Part shown: positions 1 to 11,532 of the stretch, one piece after another
Position numbering within the stretch: position 1 is the first letter of the stretch
Layout of the letters: each line of letters begins with the position of its first letter
Source of the DNA: Progne subis subis
Lineage: Eukaryota; Chordata; Aves; Passeriformes; Hirundinidae
Reading direction: 5' to 3'
Length of the DNA: 64,000 nt
Assembly (NCBI GenBank): GCA_022316685.1
Contig: JAKJHU010000046.1
Location: 4,377,001 to 4,441,000 of the forward strand
Made by a program: the position numbers and the translations under genes
The notes under the pieces: generated by a model
What the model saw: the letters and a program-made list of their open reading frames with translations, nothing else
Told to the model about the DNA's origin: nothing
Databases searched by the model: none

Positions 1-560
1 CGTCCGTAGCGGGATCCTGGGAGAGAGAAGGGGCGCGGCGGGACTCCCGGCGCCGCAGATCCCCCGTCCGCGGGGTGCCTGCAGCGGGACCCCCAGGTGA
101 GCGGGGCCGGGGCAGAGGGGCCGGGCGGGGGTCTCGGGGCGGCCGCTGCCCCCGCAGAGCGCGGCGAAGCGGCAGCAGCACCGCCCGGGCCGCGCTCCCG
201 GAGCCGCGGAGCGATGCGCTGCCGGGGCCGGCGCGGGTTCCCCGAGCCCCCCTGCGCTGCCGCACGGCCGGGACCCGCCGGGACCTGCCGGGACCCGCCG
301 GGACCCGCCGGGCCGCCCCGGGGCCGAGAGCGGGTGAGGGCACGGCGCCAGCAGGGGCTCCCGCGCTGACTCGTGCCTAGCCCCGCCGTGCGGCAGCGGG
401 GAACCCAGCGGAGCGCCCCGGGCGGAGGGCGCCCAGGCAGGGCTGCCGGGGGGCGATGCCGAGGCGGAGGGGGAGGCGGGTCCCCCTCGGCAGCCCCGCC
501 GGCAGTAGCCCTTGTCCTCCCTCCCGGCTCTCTTCTCTCGCCGGGAGCTCTCGGGCATCA
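1..560 (+). promoter_or_regulatory. CpG island, probable promoter and first exon of ZNF488
   Basis: The first ~560 bases are very GC-rich with dense CG dinucleotides, and composition falls abruptly to AT-rich after ~620. A consensus splice donor (CAG|GTGAGC) sits at 96/97, so bases before 97 look like the end of a plus-strand first exon. Weaker donors lie at ~611 (CAG|GTGATC) and near 326. The next plus-strand coding exon is at 11310, where a good acceptor precedes the ZNF488 start codon, so I infer that this is the ZNF488 promoter with a non-coding first exon. It could instead belong to a gene that begins left of the window. Open frames inside the island are low-complexity Gly/Ala/Arg/Pro and are not called. 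Confidence 0.55.
271..310. repeat. 10-bp GC-rich minisatellite, 4 copies
   Basis: Four head-to-tail copies of GGACCCGCCG, one carrying a C-to-T change, lie inside the CpG island. They are followed by a partly degenerate fifth unit. Confidence 0.85.
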
Positions 561-3500
561 GCCGCTCTTTTTATTGGTTACAGCTCTCCTCATCCTTCCA
601 ACTTCGACAGGTGATCAGAGCATCGTGGCTGTTTTAGGTACTTACTTAGGGTCTAATTGCTTTTATTAAATTGATGAACTTTGTTTGGAATAGCTCACGT
701 TGTTATTCTCTGTAGGTATTCCTTATATCATGGATATCCATGTAGTAGAAATTTCTTAAGTTAGGAGCTGCTGTTGCTGTCACTTTAAAATGTCACGTTG
801 ATCTTTAAATTTGCAAATCTTTACACTAAAAGGTTTCTGTAGGAATTCAGTCCACTGAAAATGTTTGAAGCATTTTAATGACTTTTTTTTTTTTTCTTTT
901 TTTCTGAGAACTGACAGATGCTGGTTGAAAGAAATGCCAATAGAAACTTGATGGAAGATAAGATTTTTAGATAGTTTTGTATTTTTAGTATAGTTGCTTT
1001 CAAATAAAAAGCAGTTGGAGTCATGTATGAAATTCAGAATTTGATAATAAATTATGTCTCAGGAGTTTTCCTGTATTTTTGGCTTTTAAAAATGCAAAAT
1101 GTAACTCTTGACATCTTTTGTTACCATATATTAAATATAATTGGTACTGGAGAGGAATAGAGGAATTTCTTTTGGCAGTATTAAATTTATGTTTTTAATG
1201 TATAAACTACACCCAAGCATAATCTATTCTTTGAGAACGTAGTTATCTTTTTGTATTTAACAATTTTCCAGTATTTCAAAGCAAAGTAGAACTGCCTTAT
1301 GGAGCTCTACAGAGATATAATTTTATAGAGAAAATAGTTTTGTAGCCATAGAAATACTAATGTAAAGTCAAAATATTTAGATCCTGTTAGCTGAATGTAA
1401 TATAACCAGATGAGAAAGTACAAAAATAATTATGTGTAAGAATTACAGAGTGTACCAAAGATTTTGCAAAAGAAATTAGTTGGCTAAATCCTAGTATTTA
1501 CAGATGGATATTTCCTTGTCTGTAATGCTGTGATTCTCTTAATATAATTTTCTTGTAGCACAGTCTTATTTTACCTGCAATTGCTATTGATAAACACCAG
1601 GTCAAAGAACAAAATAATTTTTTGGAAAACAGACTATTTTAGGTACTATCTATTTTAATTTACAAAATCACTTTCAATTAAAAGATTTCTTGGCTTCATT
1701 GTAGCAAAAAATAACTTATTTGTGTTGCTTCCCACAATTTCACCTTGCAAAGTGTCCTTCAGCTCTGTCACTTGCTCTTATTGGAGTTGACATCATGTAG
1801 TAAGTGTAGCTCAAATGTAAATAAGATTAATGTAAGTTAATGCCATTTAGTACTGTTGAAGAAATCTTCAGCATCAGCCATGTGGAAGTAACTGATCTTT
1901 GTTTAGAAGTATTTCTATTTAAATACAGATTATGAACATGCGAAATTACAAAAAATAAGCAGGTGTATGTATGGCTATATATACAGTTGTGAATGCATGT
2001 ACGTGTTTTACATATATGTTTTACATCTTTATGTATGTGCTTACACACCACTTGTATATGCTTTTCTGTCAGAAAGAAACATCTGAACAGATATTACTTT
2101 TTTTTAAAGCTGCCAAAATCAATAGCCGGTCTCTTAAATAGGAGCATATTAAATAGGAGCATATCTCATGTCTTTAAATGCAACCATATAACGTAACTTT
2201 AAAAAATTTCTGAAAAAGAGACATCAATGTGAATTGTATGAAGAGGGAAGACAAATATTTATGACTGTTTTCACAAGTTACACATTTTTGTTCAGCCTGT
2301 TTGTGCTTGATTCATGCTTTTTGTGTTTGGATCATGTTGTTTGGTTGGCTGGTTTTTCTCCATTTTCTGTGGCTATGTACAGGGCATGGTGTTTTTTTCT
2401 GCATGGATGCCTGGGTGAAGGAACAAATGCACAGATCTATGTGAGAACAAATGTGTTAGCACAGATTGCTGTGGTCAGGGCTGCTGTTTATGTGAATCAA
2501 AGATTTTGCTGAAAGTGGGTACACACATCTGTGTGACAAGTAACTTTCTAACACTGTGTGACAGATGAATAGTTGCCTTCTTTGTTCCCCCTCTCATGGA
2601 ATAACATTTGCTTTCTGTTCTTTTTCGATGTCCCTGTAAAATTCAAACTTCAAATGTTTTGGAGCATTATGTCAGTTGCTGAATGGTGAACAATGCCAGA
2701 GCAGCAGGTGCAAAACCAGACCAAGTCTCTGAGGTGACCACCAGCACAATTCAGGCCTGGAATATGAAATACTGTGAGCTCTGAGCTGAAATATATCCCT
2801 ACAGTGTACGGCATGTACAGGCGTATAAGCAGTTGAAATTACATATTCATTTACAGTCTGATAATCCTCAATCCTGGCAGAAGAATTAAAACACACTCCC
2901 TTTATCCTACAGGAAACCATTTTTTTCCTTTATCCTACAGAAACCCTGTTTTTAGGTCTTAGGCCTTGAAACCACAAGAGTGAAGTGGGGGATAAATGCA
3001 CTGCCTCATTAAATAGAACAGCTGTAAGCCAGTGAGGAGACAGCCCTCCACACAAAAATAAAGTCTTTGAAAGCCAGTAGACTACGGAGCTGTAGTCATC
3101 TCCTCCTTATGCACAGGTGGATTGTCTGATTTATGAGTGACTTGTACAACCCAGTACCATCCAACAGGGTCCATTAGATCAGAAACAGTGCCAGACAGAA
3201 GCATTCATTCTGTCCTTGGGACCAACCCAACTGGAAAGGAATATTGACATTTTATGCATCGTGCAAATTCCTAGATGCAGTCTGTTTGAACCACTGTGAT
3301 TGCAGAAAATGAATGTACTTCATCCTTTCCAATGGATGCAGCGTGGTATTACTGTTGCTTATTGTCCAGTTTGAAATATCAAGAGTTCTCCCAGTGCCTG
3401 AACTGAATTTCTTGTAGTCAAGCACTGGAAGGGATCAGAGGGAACAGAGACCTCAGTGGCCCTGTTGTTCATGTTCTGCCAGATTCAAAACCTCCGGCTA

Positions 3501-6500
3501 AATCCAAGAAAACTTCATGTGAAACTGTGCAGATACATGATACATCCCAACAAGAGAGTATTAACCAGGCTTTCCAGCTGTGTAGGATAACCCATTCCTT
3601 TCCTTCCTAACACATTTCCAGCCATGGAAGAGAGTGGAAATAGAAATAGGGACTCCGTGTGGAAATTCCAAAAATCATAGGGAAGTTTGGTGCTGGGCTG
3701 CCATTTGAGAGCCACTGGGCTGAGAGTATGTGACTCTGCTGGGACTTGTTCAAATCTCATTTTTTTTTCCTCATCAAACTAAATGTGATGCTCAATCCCA
3801 GGCATTTTGTTCCTGGACATCAGGTAAAGACTAGAAATTACATTGTTGTGGTGGTCTTGGAGATGTAACTTAATCTTCACCTGCTTTGGAGAGGAAGGGC
3901 TGTGTGTCTGTGTGGCAGCTACCATGCATCAGGAGCGAGGCCACTTCAACTTCCTCATTCTCAGAGAAAATAAGAAGAAGCCTGAAAGATTTTCTTTTAG
4001 TTTCCAGTTACAAATGGTTCCTGTATGTCACAAGACTTGTTGAAAACAAATGTGGAGCTTGAGGTATTTGTTCATTTGTGAGCTGGGATTTTAGCTCTGT
4101 CTTCTTCATTATTCCCACTGAAGTTTGAGAGATTGTTCATAATAAAAAGATTTGGCAGTTTCATGATTCACTAGGCTGGGTATGCAGCCAAGATATAATG
4201 ATGGTTCATCAAAAGCTGTCAGCTTACATTGCATGTACTGGGGATTTCGGCTGATGGAAGATAATCTGAAGACCACAGAGCCTTAAAATAGTAAGGACTG
4301 GAGAACTTCTTCCTGAAGGTATCATGATGATAAAATAGCAAAGTGGCAAGCACCCCATCAACTTAAAGGTACTCTAATTCATAATAAAACCTCCAAAAGC
4401 ACCTAGTTTCTAAAAGCTCAAACTAGACACCAAGCTCCACACCCCAAGCTGCCTCCTGGTCATTCCAGAGGAATCTAGGCAGTGAGTTTCCTTATTTCTA
4501 CTCATTATTTTTAGGTACTTGTCAGGTTAGAGTTGTGCAGCTGCTGTACAGAGAAGTATGATGAAAGAAACCTGGGGAAGCCTGGAATGCCAAGAGAAGA
4601 CCATTTCCATGCATCAGGCTAGTCCAGTCCTGATTTTATTCCACTCTCTTTAGATTCCGTTCATCTCTGCAGTCAACAATTTCCTCCTTGATGCATGGTT
4701 GTATTTCCTTCTGCTTCTTCCCAGATGCCTAGCTCAGGTAAGCACATCAGCAAGCATGACTGAATCATGCCAGGAGAACAGGGGATATGTTAGCTGAGCA
4801 GTACATCAAGGGCTGTGAGGAGCTGAGAAGAGAGGTGCTCAAAATATGCCCCAGCTGTAGCCCTGGACTAAAAAAAAAAAAAAAAATAAAATTCCAGTCT
4901 CCACAGGTTTTATTATCATTCTCTCATTTACCTCATCCATGTTAATTGGGCTGGTTTTAATGCATGGATGTGATATGGCTCACTGGCAGGAAAGAGACCT
5001 CTGGATCAGCCACTCTCTTGCTTCTCTGCAGCATCACTGCTGGGATCCAAATTTGTGACCAGTAAAAATGGGAAGATGAAAGAGCATAGTCAAAGCTCAG
5101 AAATTCAGGGTATATTGTCTTACGTCCATCTCAAAGATGGACAGGGTGCTAAACCTGAGACTCAGAAATGAGTGACATACGAATAGTTTTTGTTAAAATC
5201 CAGAGAAATTATTTCCTTTCCAAGGTAAACCAAGACCTTTGCATAATGTGCTAGGGACATAATTTGTCTGAGGAGTAGCAAACCCTCAGATGGCTTTGTT
5301 CATCCCAGAAAGGCTGAGAATGGCAACACATAGCTGTATCTCCAAGTGTTTTTGTACAGTTTTTTTCATGTGTGTGGGATTTTCAGCAGTGAAGGTTCAA
5401 AGAAATCATTTAGTGCTCAGAAAGACCTCACCTCCACCCAAGCTGAAGCACACAAACTCTGTCTTGCAGTAGCAGTGAGATAAAAGAAATTACTTGTTTG
5501 GAATTTTCATGCTTTTAATGGACTTTCAGCTTGTGATTGAATTTAGGAAACAGGGTTTAGTTTCAGGATTTTTTTCATGGGTTCTGGGGTTATTTTTTTA
5601 AAACAAGAATTCTCCATTCTTTTATTTGATTTCCTGCCAGTTTCATTCCGTTTTAGTTTTGGTTTTTCTCCTTTGCAGTTTACAACTTAAATAAAGGCAG
5701 AAGAATACCTGGCATAGAAGAAAAGCAACTGCATAAAACCCAAGCATAGATTTTCCCACTTTTCTATTTCTTATTGCCTTGAAATTTCCTTCATGTGTTA
5801 AGAATCCTCAGTTCCTTATAACAACAGAAAATAATAAATGCTGCAGACAGAACCACTCTGTCTGCATCAGCTCAATTCCTTTATTATCTGTAGTTTATTG
5901 TGCATGACACTGCGTGTCTGATCATGGATTCCTCAGACCGACAGACCTGCTGTTGAAATCAAAGGCAGTTTTGGCAGCAGCCACAGGACTGCACTGGCAC
6001 AGTCACAGGTTGTGCTTCAGGGAAAATACCATCACACTTTGGAGCAGAAAGGAGTAAGTTAAAAGGCAAAGGAAAGATGGCTCCAGTATTTAAGATTTCT
6101 GTTACTTTTTTTCTTTCAGTTTTGTTGACATGGGAAATGCAGAGATGTAGTATTTACATTAAGCCCTGCTCTGGAGAAAGTCTGGAGTAGATACAGAAAT
6201 GGTTGGGAAGACTGTGGGATGATGCTTTCCAGGATGAAATACTTTCAATTATTTTTTAAGAGTAACTTCTGTGCCATTTTTTTTCAAACTAGGATAATTG
6301 CTTTTAAAGTGATATAATTATATGGAAATTAATCTACAGTTAAAATGGAAGTAAAGATGAAATAGAAGTAGCTATAGACAATTAAAAAATGAAATTAATT
6401 TTAGAAAAAGCTTTTATTATCTGCTTCCATTTTTGATTGTGAAAAGCTGAACTAACTAAATAAGTTCTGGCTAAAATGGTTCCCCTCTTGCAAATGTGAT

Positions 6501-9500
6501 TAATTTGTGTCCTTCTCACTTGCATAGTTGATCATAATACTAAAAAAGGACTACCAGTGCCTTTATGGCCAGTAAGAAGCTCCAAACGATGCCAGAGTTC
6601 AATGTGATTACTCTAGCAAGGAGAATTGGGTCAAATCCTCTGAAAATAGAATGCCGGGGAGTCCTTGCTCAAATCGGTGTTTCTACATTTGGGAATTTCC
6701 AGACATTTCTTAGAAGAGCTTGCAGTGACATCTGAAGGCCATGAAGTAGAAAACCAGGGATCTGAAAATTCCTTTCTTTTCCTCTGTGTTAACATATTTT
6801 TCTCATGAGGTGCAGGAGCTATGTAAACATATTTCAGGAAGGCAGAAGTTGTAATCCTAATTTGTTAATGGGGTGCTGTACAAGTGCTAGGAAATGGGGA
6901 GACTAGGAGAAGGCTCTCTTTAGAGATCCAGCTTGGAAGAACACTCAGGAAAACAGAAGCTGACTAGCAGTTTGTGTGCTGCTCTGGAGGCAACCAGGCT
7001 GGGAGCATTTGCTGTGAGCATCAACTATTTCACGTTCTTTTTGATGGAACATCCAGAATTGCATTATCCATAGGGAGCTGCCTGCCCATAGGTCCTTGTT
7101 CTTTGACAGATCTGTCACACTTCTCAGAAATCAAGATGCAAAATCCATCACTCAGGGACATGGTATACGTGTATCAGATACTCTCTGGGGGATGAAGAGT
7201 CCATTAAACAGCAAGTCCCTAAACTCATCCATATGAAGAATTCACATCTGTGACAGATAGAATATGGAGAGTACCCATCGTCTAACAGGTGATCTAACGT
7301 GCTACGAAAGCACTATAAATATTCATTTTACTTCAGCCCCTCAGAGACATCATCTGTGGGTGATCCCAGAGGGATAAGAACTGCTTATGCAGAACCTGAG
7401 TGGGAACAGCAGGATCATGGTCTGTGAGGAGGTCATGGGGAGCAATGGCACTCCCAGCACTGGCAGTTTGAGGCAAGCATATCATTGCCTGCATGATGTA
7501 GGGCTGACCTTCACCATGAAGCTTATGGTAGAGTTCTGTAAATTTTGCTACATAGTAGAAGGAGAGTGAATGAAGTCATATATACAACAGCTAGTGAATC
7601 TGTAAGAAATGAAGGCACGGCAGATTTATTGCTCATTCAAGGAGGTAGCCAAAATGTGGAAATCAATGGCATTAAGACAAGAGTAATCAGTTGGGTGAAG
7701 TCATGGGGAATTCTCTATTATGAGGATTTTCTCTTTTCTTCACTCACTGGGAAGAATATGAGTGATTCACCTACTTCAGACTGTCAAATTAAAATGGCAG
7801 GCATTCTAGTATATCTTCTCCATTTCTCATTATGACTCCATTTGTAGGTTCTTAATGAATTTCCTTTGACTGTGGAGACTGGGCAAAAGTGTGAGATTTG
7901 CATTGAATCTTGATTTTATAATTAAGCAACAGATCAAATCCTGATGGTTTGGTGTAGAATTCTCATTCAGGATCAAGTCTGAAGTTCCTGAAAACTTGAG
8001 GTTTTACTTAAAAACTCTCAGGCATCTTGACTATGGCATAAATTTTGGCTTTAGATTATAACAAGATGAAAAACATCTAGAGGTTCAAACCTATATCCAA
8101 ATTGCGGGGTATTTCTGATTTTCCAGATTTATATTCTTACCTACTTACACATGATTTTTTTTTTTTCCCCCCTAGCTAATTTCTGCTGTCTGTTTTGAGT
8201 CTCATGGGTGCTGCTGCTGTATTTCAGCAGTTCTGAGATCTCTGGTGGTGGTTTCAGGGTATGAGGTATGCATTGACTCTTAACACAGCCACCTTCTGCA
8301 CTGGCAGGTGCCACAGTGCAGTCATACTCCTGCTGAGCCTCCCTGGGAGTCCAGCAGATGCTCTCAGCAGCAGTCGGACCTGACTGCACACAGCCATTCC
8401 TCGGCTGTCTCTGGGTTTGCCATGAGTGGAGGCAGGACTGAGAAAAGCAGAGCTGGCTGGGGTCCCTGGCATCATCTCTGCCCATACTCCGTTGAGATTT
8501 ACTTCAGTACAGTGTCAGTGAGTATTTGACTGGAAGAGCACTGTGTGGATTTAGGCTTGGAATACTGCTAACTTTTCCTGACTTTGCAGAAAAGGAGAAA
8601 AGGCATCTCTGTGTCATTCTCAAAACACCACCATCCTCAGATTCATAGGGTAAAGGTAAAATCTATATTAGCGAACTTTCTTTAAAAGTGCCACACAGCT
8701 GGATAAGTTTAACAGCAGCAGCCATTGAAAAGTCATTTTGAAAAGAAATTTTAAAAAGTCTGCCATGTAAAAATGCATTACCTAGGTTGTCTGTGGGTGC
8801 TCTCTTTCATGCTGCAGCTGCTGAGTTGCAGAATCCTGCCACAGCATTACAGCAATGCCTGTGAAGCTTTTGTAGATATTTATGTCCTCTTCACCTTTTA
8901 CTCCTGTTGTCCATGGTCCTTTTACCTTCTTTCAGCTCATCTGTTCGGTTTCCTTTGCTCCACCAGAGAGCTGAGAAAGTAAATCAGTTGAATTTTTTTT
9001 CTCTCAAGTCACCTCTCAAGCTTCAGTCTTTACTTTTGAGGAAGTCAGTATTTCAGTTCTCTGTGGTAAGGGCAGCAGCTACCAGAGAACCCCCTACCAC
9101 CCCTCACCTGTGCAGGAGGCAGGACTTGTTCCAGTGCTGCCCTGGATGAATCTGCACTTTGGAATGGAGACTCCTGAACAAGGGCAGGTCAGAAAACCCA
9201 CAGGATGCAGCACATCCCTTTGCAGAGGTAGCAGCTCATTTTTGAAAGCAGTACAGTCACATTTGCTTGCTGTTACCCCTCAGCTGATGAACTTGGCTTA
9301 GTAACAGAAGCAGAAATCTTGTGGATGCAGAGGGATGAGCTTTCTCATGCTATTTGAAGACTGTAGAAAAAGGTTCACCCTTTTTCTTCTAATGATGTTG
9401 CACTCTCCACTCTAAGCACCAGCAGCACATCTTCAGCCAACACTGCAAAAAGCCAACGCTGTATATTTTAATTTCTCTCCCTACCTGACATAACCCTGAC

Positions 9501-9686
9501 CAGACCCTATCAAACCCAGTACCCGAGGAGGCACCTAGCCTCCTGTTTGAGCAGGGGATGGCCGAGAGAATGACCCACTCCTGAGAGAAAGGATTGATTC
9601 CTGCCTGCCAGGGTGCTCAGGCGCTGCAGCCGTACAGCCCCGGGACCTGGGGGACGTCCCTGCTTCGCTGTGTTATGCTGAGATGT

Positions 9687-9701
9687 GACACTAGATGGTG
9701 C
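9687..9701 (+). promoter_or_regulatory. CTCF-like motif
   Basis: The sequence gacactagatggtgc resembles the CTCF core (CCASYAGRKGGCRC-like). It lies in a locally GC-richer patch (9580-9870) upstream of the ZNF488 coding exons. A single motif match in 64 kb can occur by chance, so this is only a candidate. Confidence 0.25.
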
Positions 9702-11316
9702 ATTCGCCAAATGATTGGAAAAGATGGCTCTGCCCACCCACACCGCCCGGTGCGAGGCTGACGGTAGCTGTCCCCGTGTAACCACAGTACATCCTTCTCA
9801 CAGCTTTTCACAAGAGCGACCCTTCCGTGCAAGAGTCAAATCCTGCTCTTCCACAGCTGCCACGGTGGCACTTTGAGACTTTGGCGCTTATGTATGTAGG
9901 CTTGGGGGATTTTTTGTCTGATCACATATTATGTTAAAAAGTCAGTTAGAAACGAGTAAACTTTAATGTCATATTGAGTTCAAGGGATGCTTGAGGTTGG
10001 ATAGAGGATGTATGTTATCCCACTCTTTGCCTTGGTTGTCTGGTTTAGGTCTTCATCCTTCTTATGCTTTCTACATACTGATTGTCTGACCGTGTATTCT
10101 AATATTTTTAGAGTAGGGTCTTAGACCTTGCCTACAAGGAATAGATTATTCTGAGTTAACTACACTCACATAGAAATTGATTTAGTTAAATCAGTGCAAC
10201 TCTCCTGAGCATTTTATACCAGTTCAGTTTAAGTCATGAGTCAGTGAGTAACAAATCAATTCTGTTGGCAGAGAGTGAGAAAAATTAGACTAGATCTTCA
10301 GACTTTCTATCTCAGTATTTATTAGGCTAAGGCCTCTTCAGGGCTTTTTGCTGTTCTCTTTAATTTTCTCTGCCTAATGGACCTCATCCAGCTCTTGATG
10401 GCATAAATGAGGGGTTTTCCATGACCTCCAGCTGGGAGCTGGAGATGGCAATATCTTTATTAGAAACCTAGAGAGGCTTAGAATGACAAATAACTCAAGC
10501 CTGTCTTCTCCTCGCTGCATACTGAGTTCTCAGATTGTGATTCATATTGCAGAAGATGCATGCAATGACAAATATATTATTCTATAATCAGGGCTGGAAA
10601 ATGTATCCTCTAAAGACGGGGATCTCTACTAACATTGTGCTAGGAGCATCACTATGCAAAGAGTCATAATCTGATTTGATTTTCTCAACAACAGCTGATA
10701 ACATATATTTTGAGGCAGGATAAAAATAACTCTTTTCAGGAATTTCCACAAATTTTGTGCATTCTGGTTGGATAGACTCAGGACTCAGGTTACTCCTGGT
10801 TTTGTAGCAGCTTAACCAGAAACTAGGCTGATGTTGCACTCAAGTAAAAAAAGCACAACTTTTTTAAAATGTGTTTCACAAAGTTTTGCATTATTTTGTT
10901 GCTGTTCTCTTTCTCTACCTTTTTTCATGCTTCTACAAACTATTAATAATAAGAAGGCTATCTGAGAATGCTTAAGAATATGCTGAGCTCTACTCACTGA
11001 AAAATTTGCTTATTGTTCCCAAATCTTCTTACTCCTGTCTGTAGAAAGCAGCAGTTGAACTCTTGGACTGTCTGCCTATTCCAGGAAGAGTAATTAATTT
11101 GTTTATAAACCTAAGATTTTGGTTTTGTGCAAAGTAATCTTTCTTGTTCTGAACAGGATGTTAATAGAGTGGTAAACTCTGTAACCAACAATGTCCTGGC
11201 ATACTCTTTCAAATCACCTACAGCTCCTGGAAATCTTTGTATTTCAAGTAGTGATGCCACCTTCTACTTCCATCTCTATGCCAAATGTGATTTCTTGTGT
11301 TTTTTACAGGTTTATA

Positions 11317-11532
11317 ATGGAACTTACATCTTTGCCTAAATTCCTTTGGACAAGTGACAACAAGCTTCTGCATCACCATTTTCCAGACATACTGGCTACT
11401 GTTCATACCACACAAGACATCCCCAAAGAAGTTGTTTTTGGACCATGCATGCTCCAGAACACCCTGCTGGACACTGTAGCTTTCATTGCCCTCAAGTGTT
11501 CTGATAGACGGAACATTCACTATGTATTTAAG
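11317..11532 (+). CDS. ZNF488: ZNF488 coding exon 1: N-terminal half of PR domain
   Basis: The exon begins at 11310 after an AG acceptor with a T-rich tract, and the ATG is 7 nt in. It encodes residues 1-72, including the IPKEVVFGPC and VAFIALK strands typical of the PRDM8 PR domain. It ends at AAG|GTGAGA in phase 0. Confidence 0.9.

Larger units (their letters stand above)
97..11309 (+). other. Putative 5' intron of ZNF488; no coding sequence seen
   Basis: If the donor at 97 is used, this 11.2-kb stretch is the first intron of ZNF488. It ends in a pyrimidine-rich tract and acceptor (ttttttacag) at 11309. It is AT-rich, its open frames are short, and none resembles a known protein. Small direct repeats are visible, for example a 15-bp unit twice at 2134-2163 and a duplicated 'ctttatcctacag' segment near 2900-2935. 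The intron assignment is an inference because no transcript evidence is available. Confidence 0.4.

Noticed and set aside
75..669. Several open frames of 90-101 codons in the CpG island
   Set aside because: Composition is Gly/Ala/Arg/Pro as expected from random GC-rich DNA. Frames overlap one another and match no known protein.
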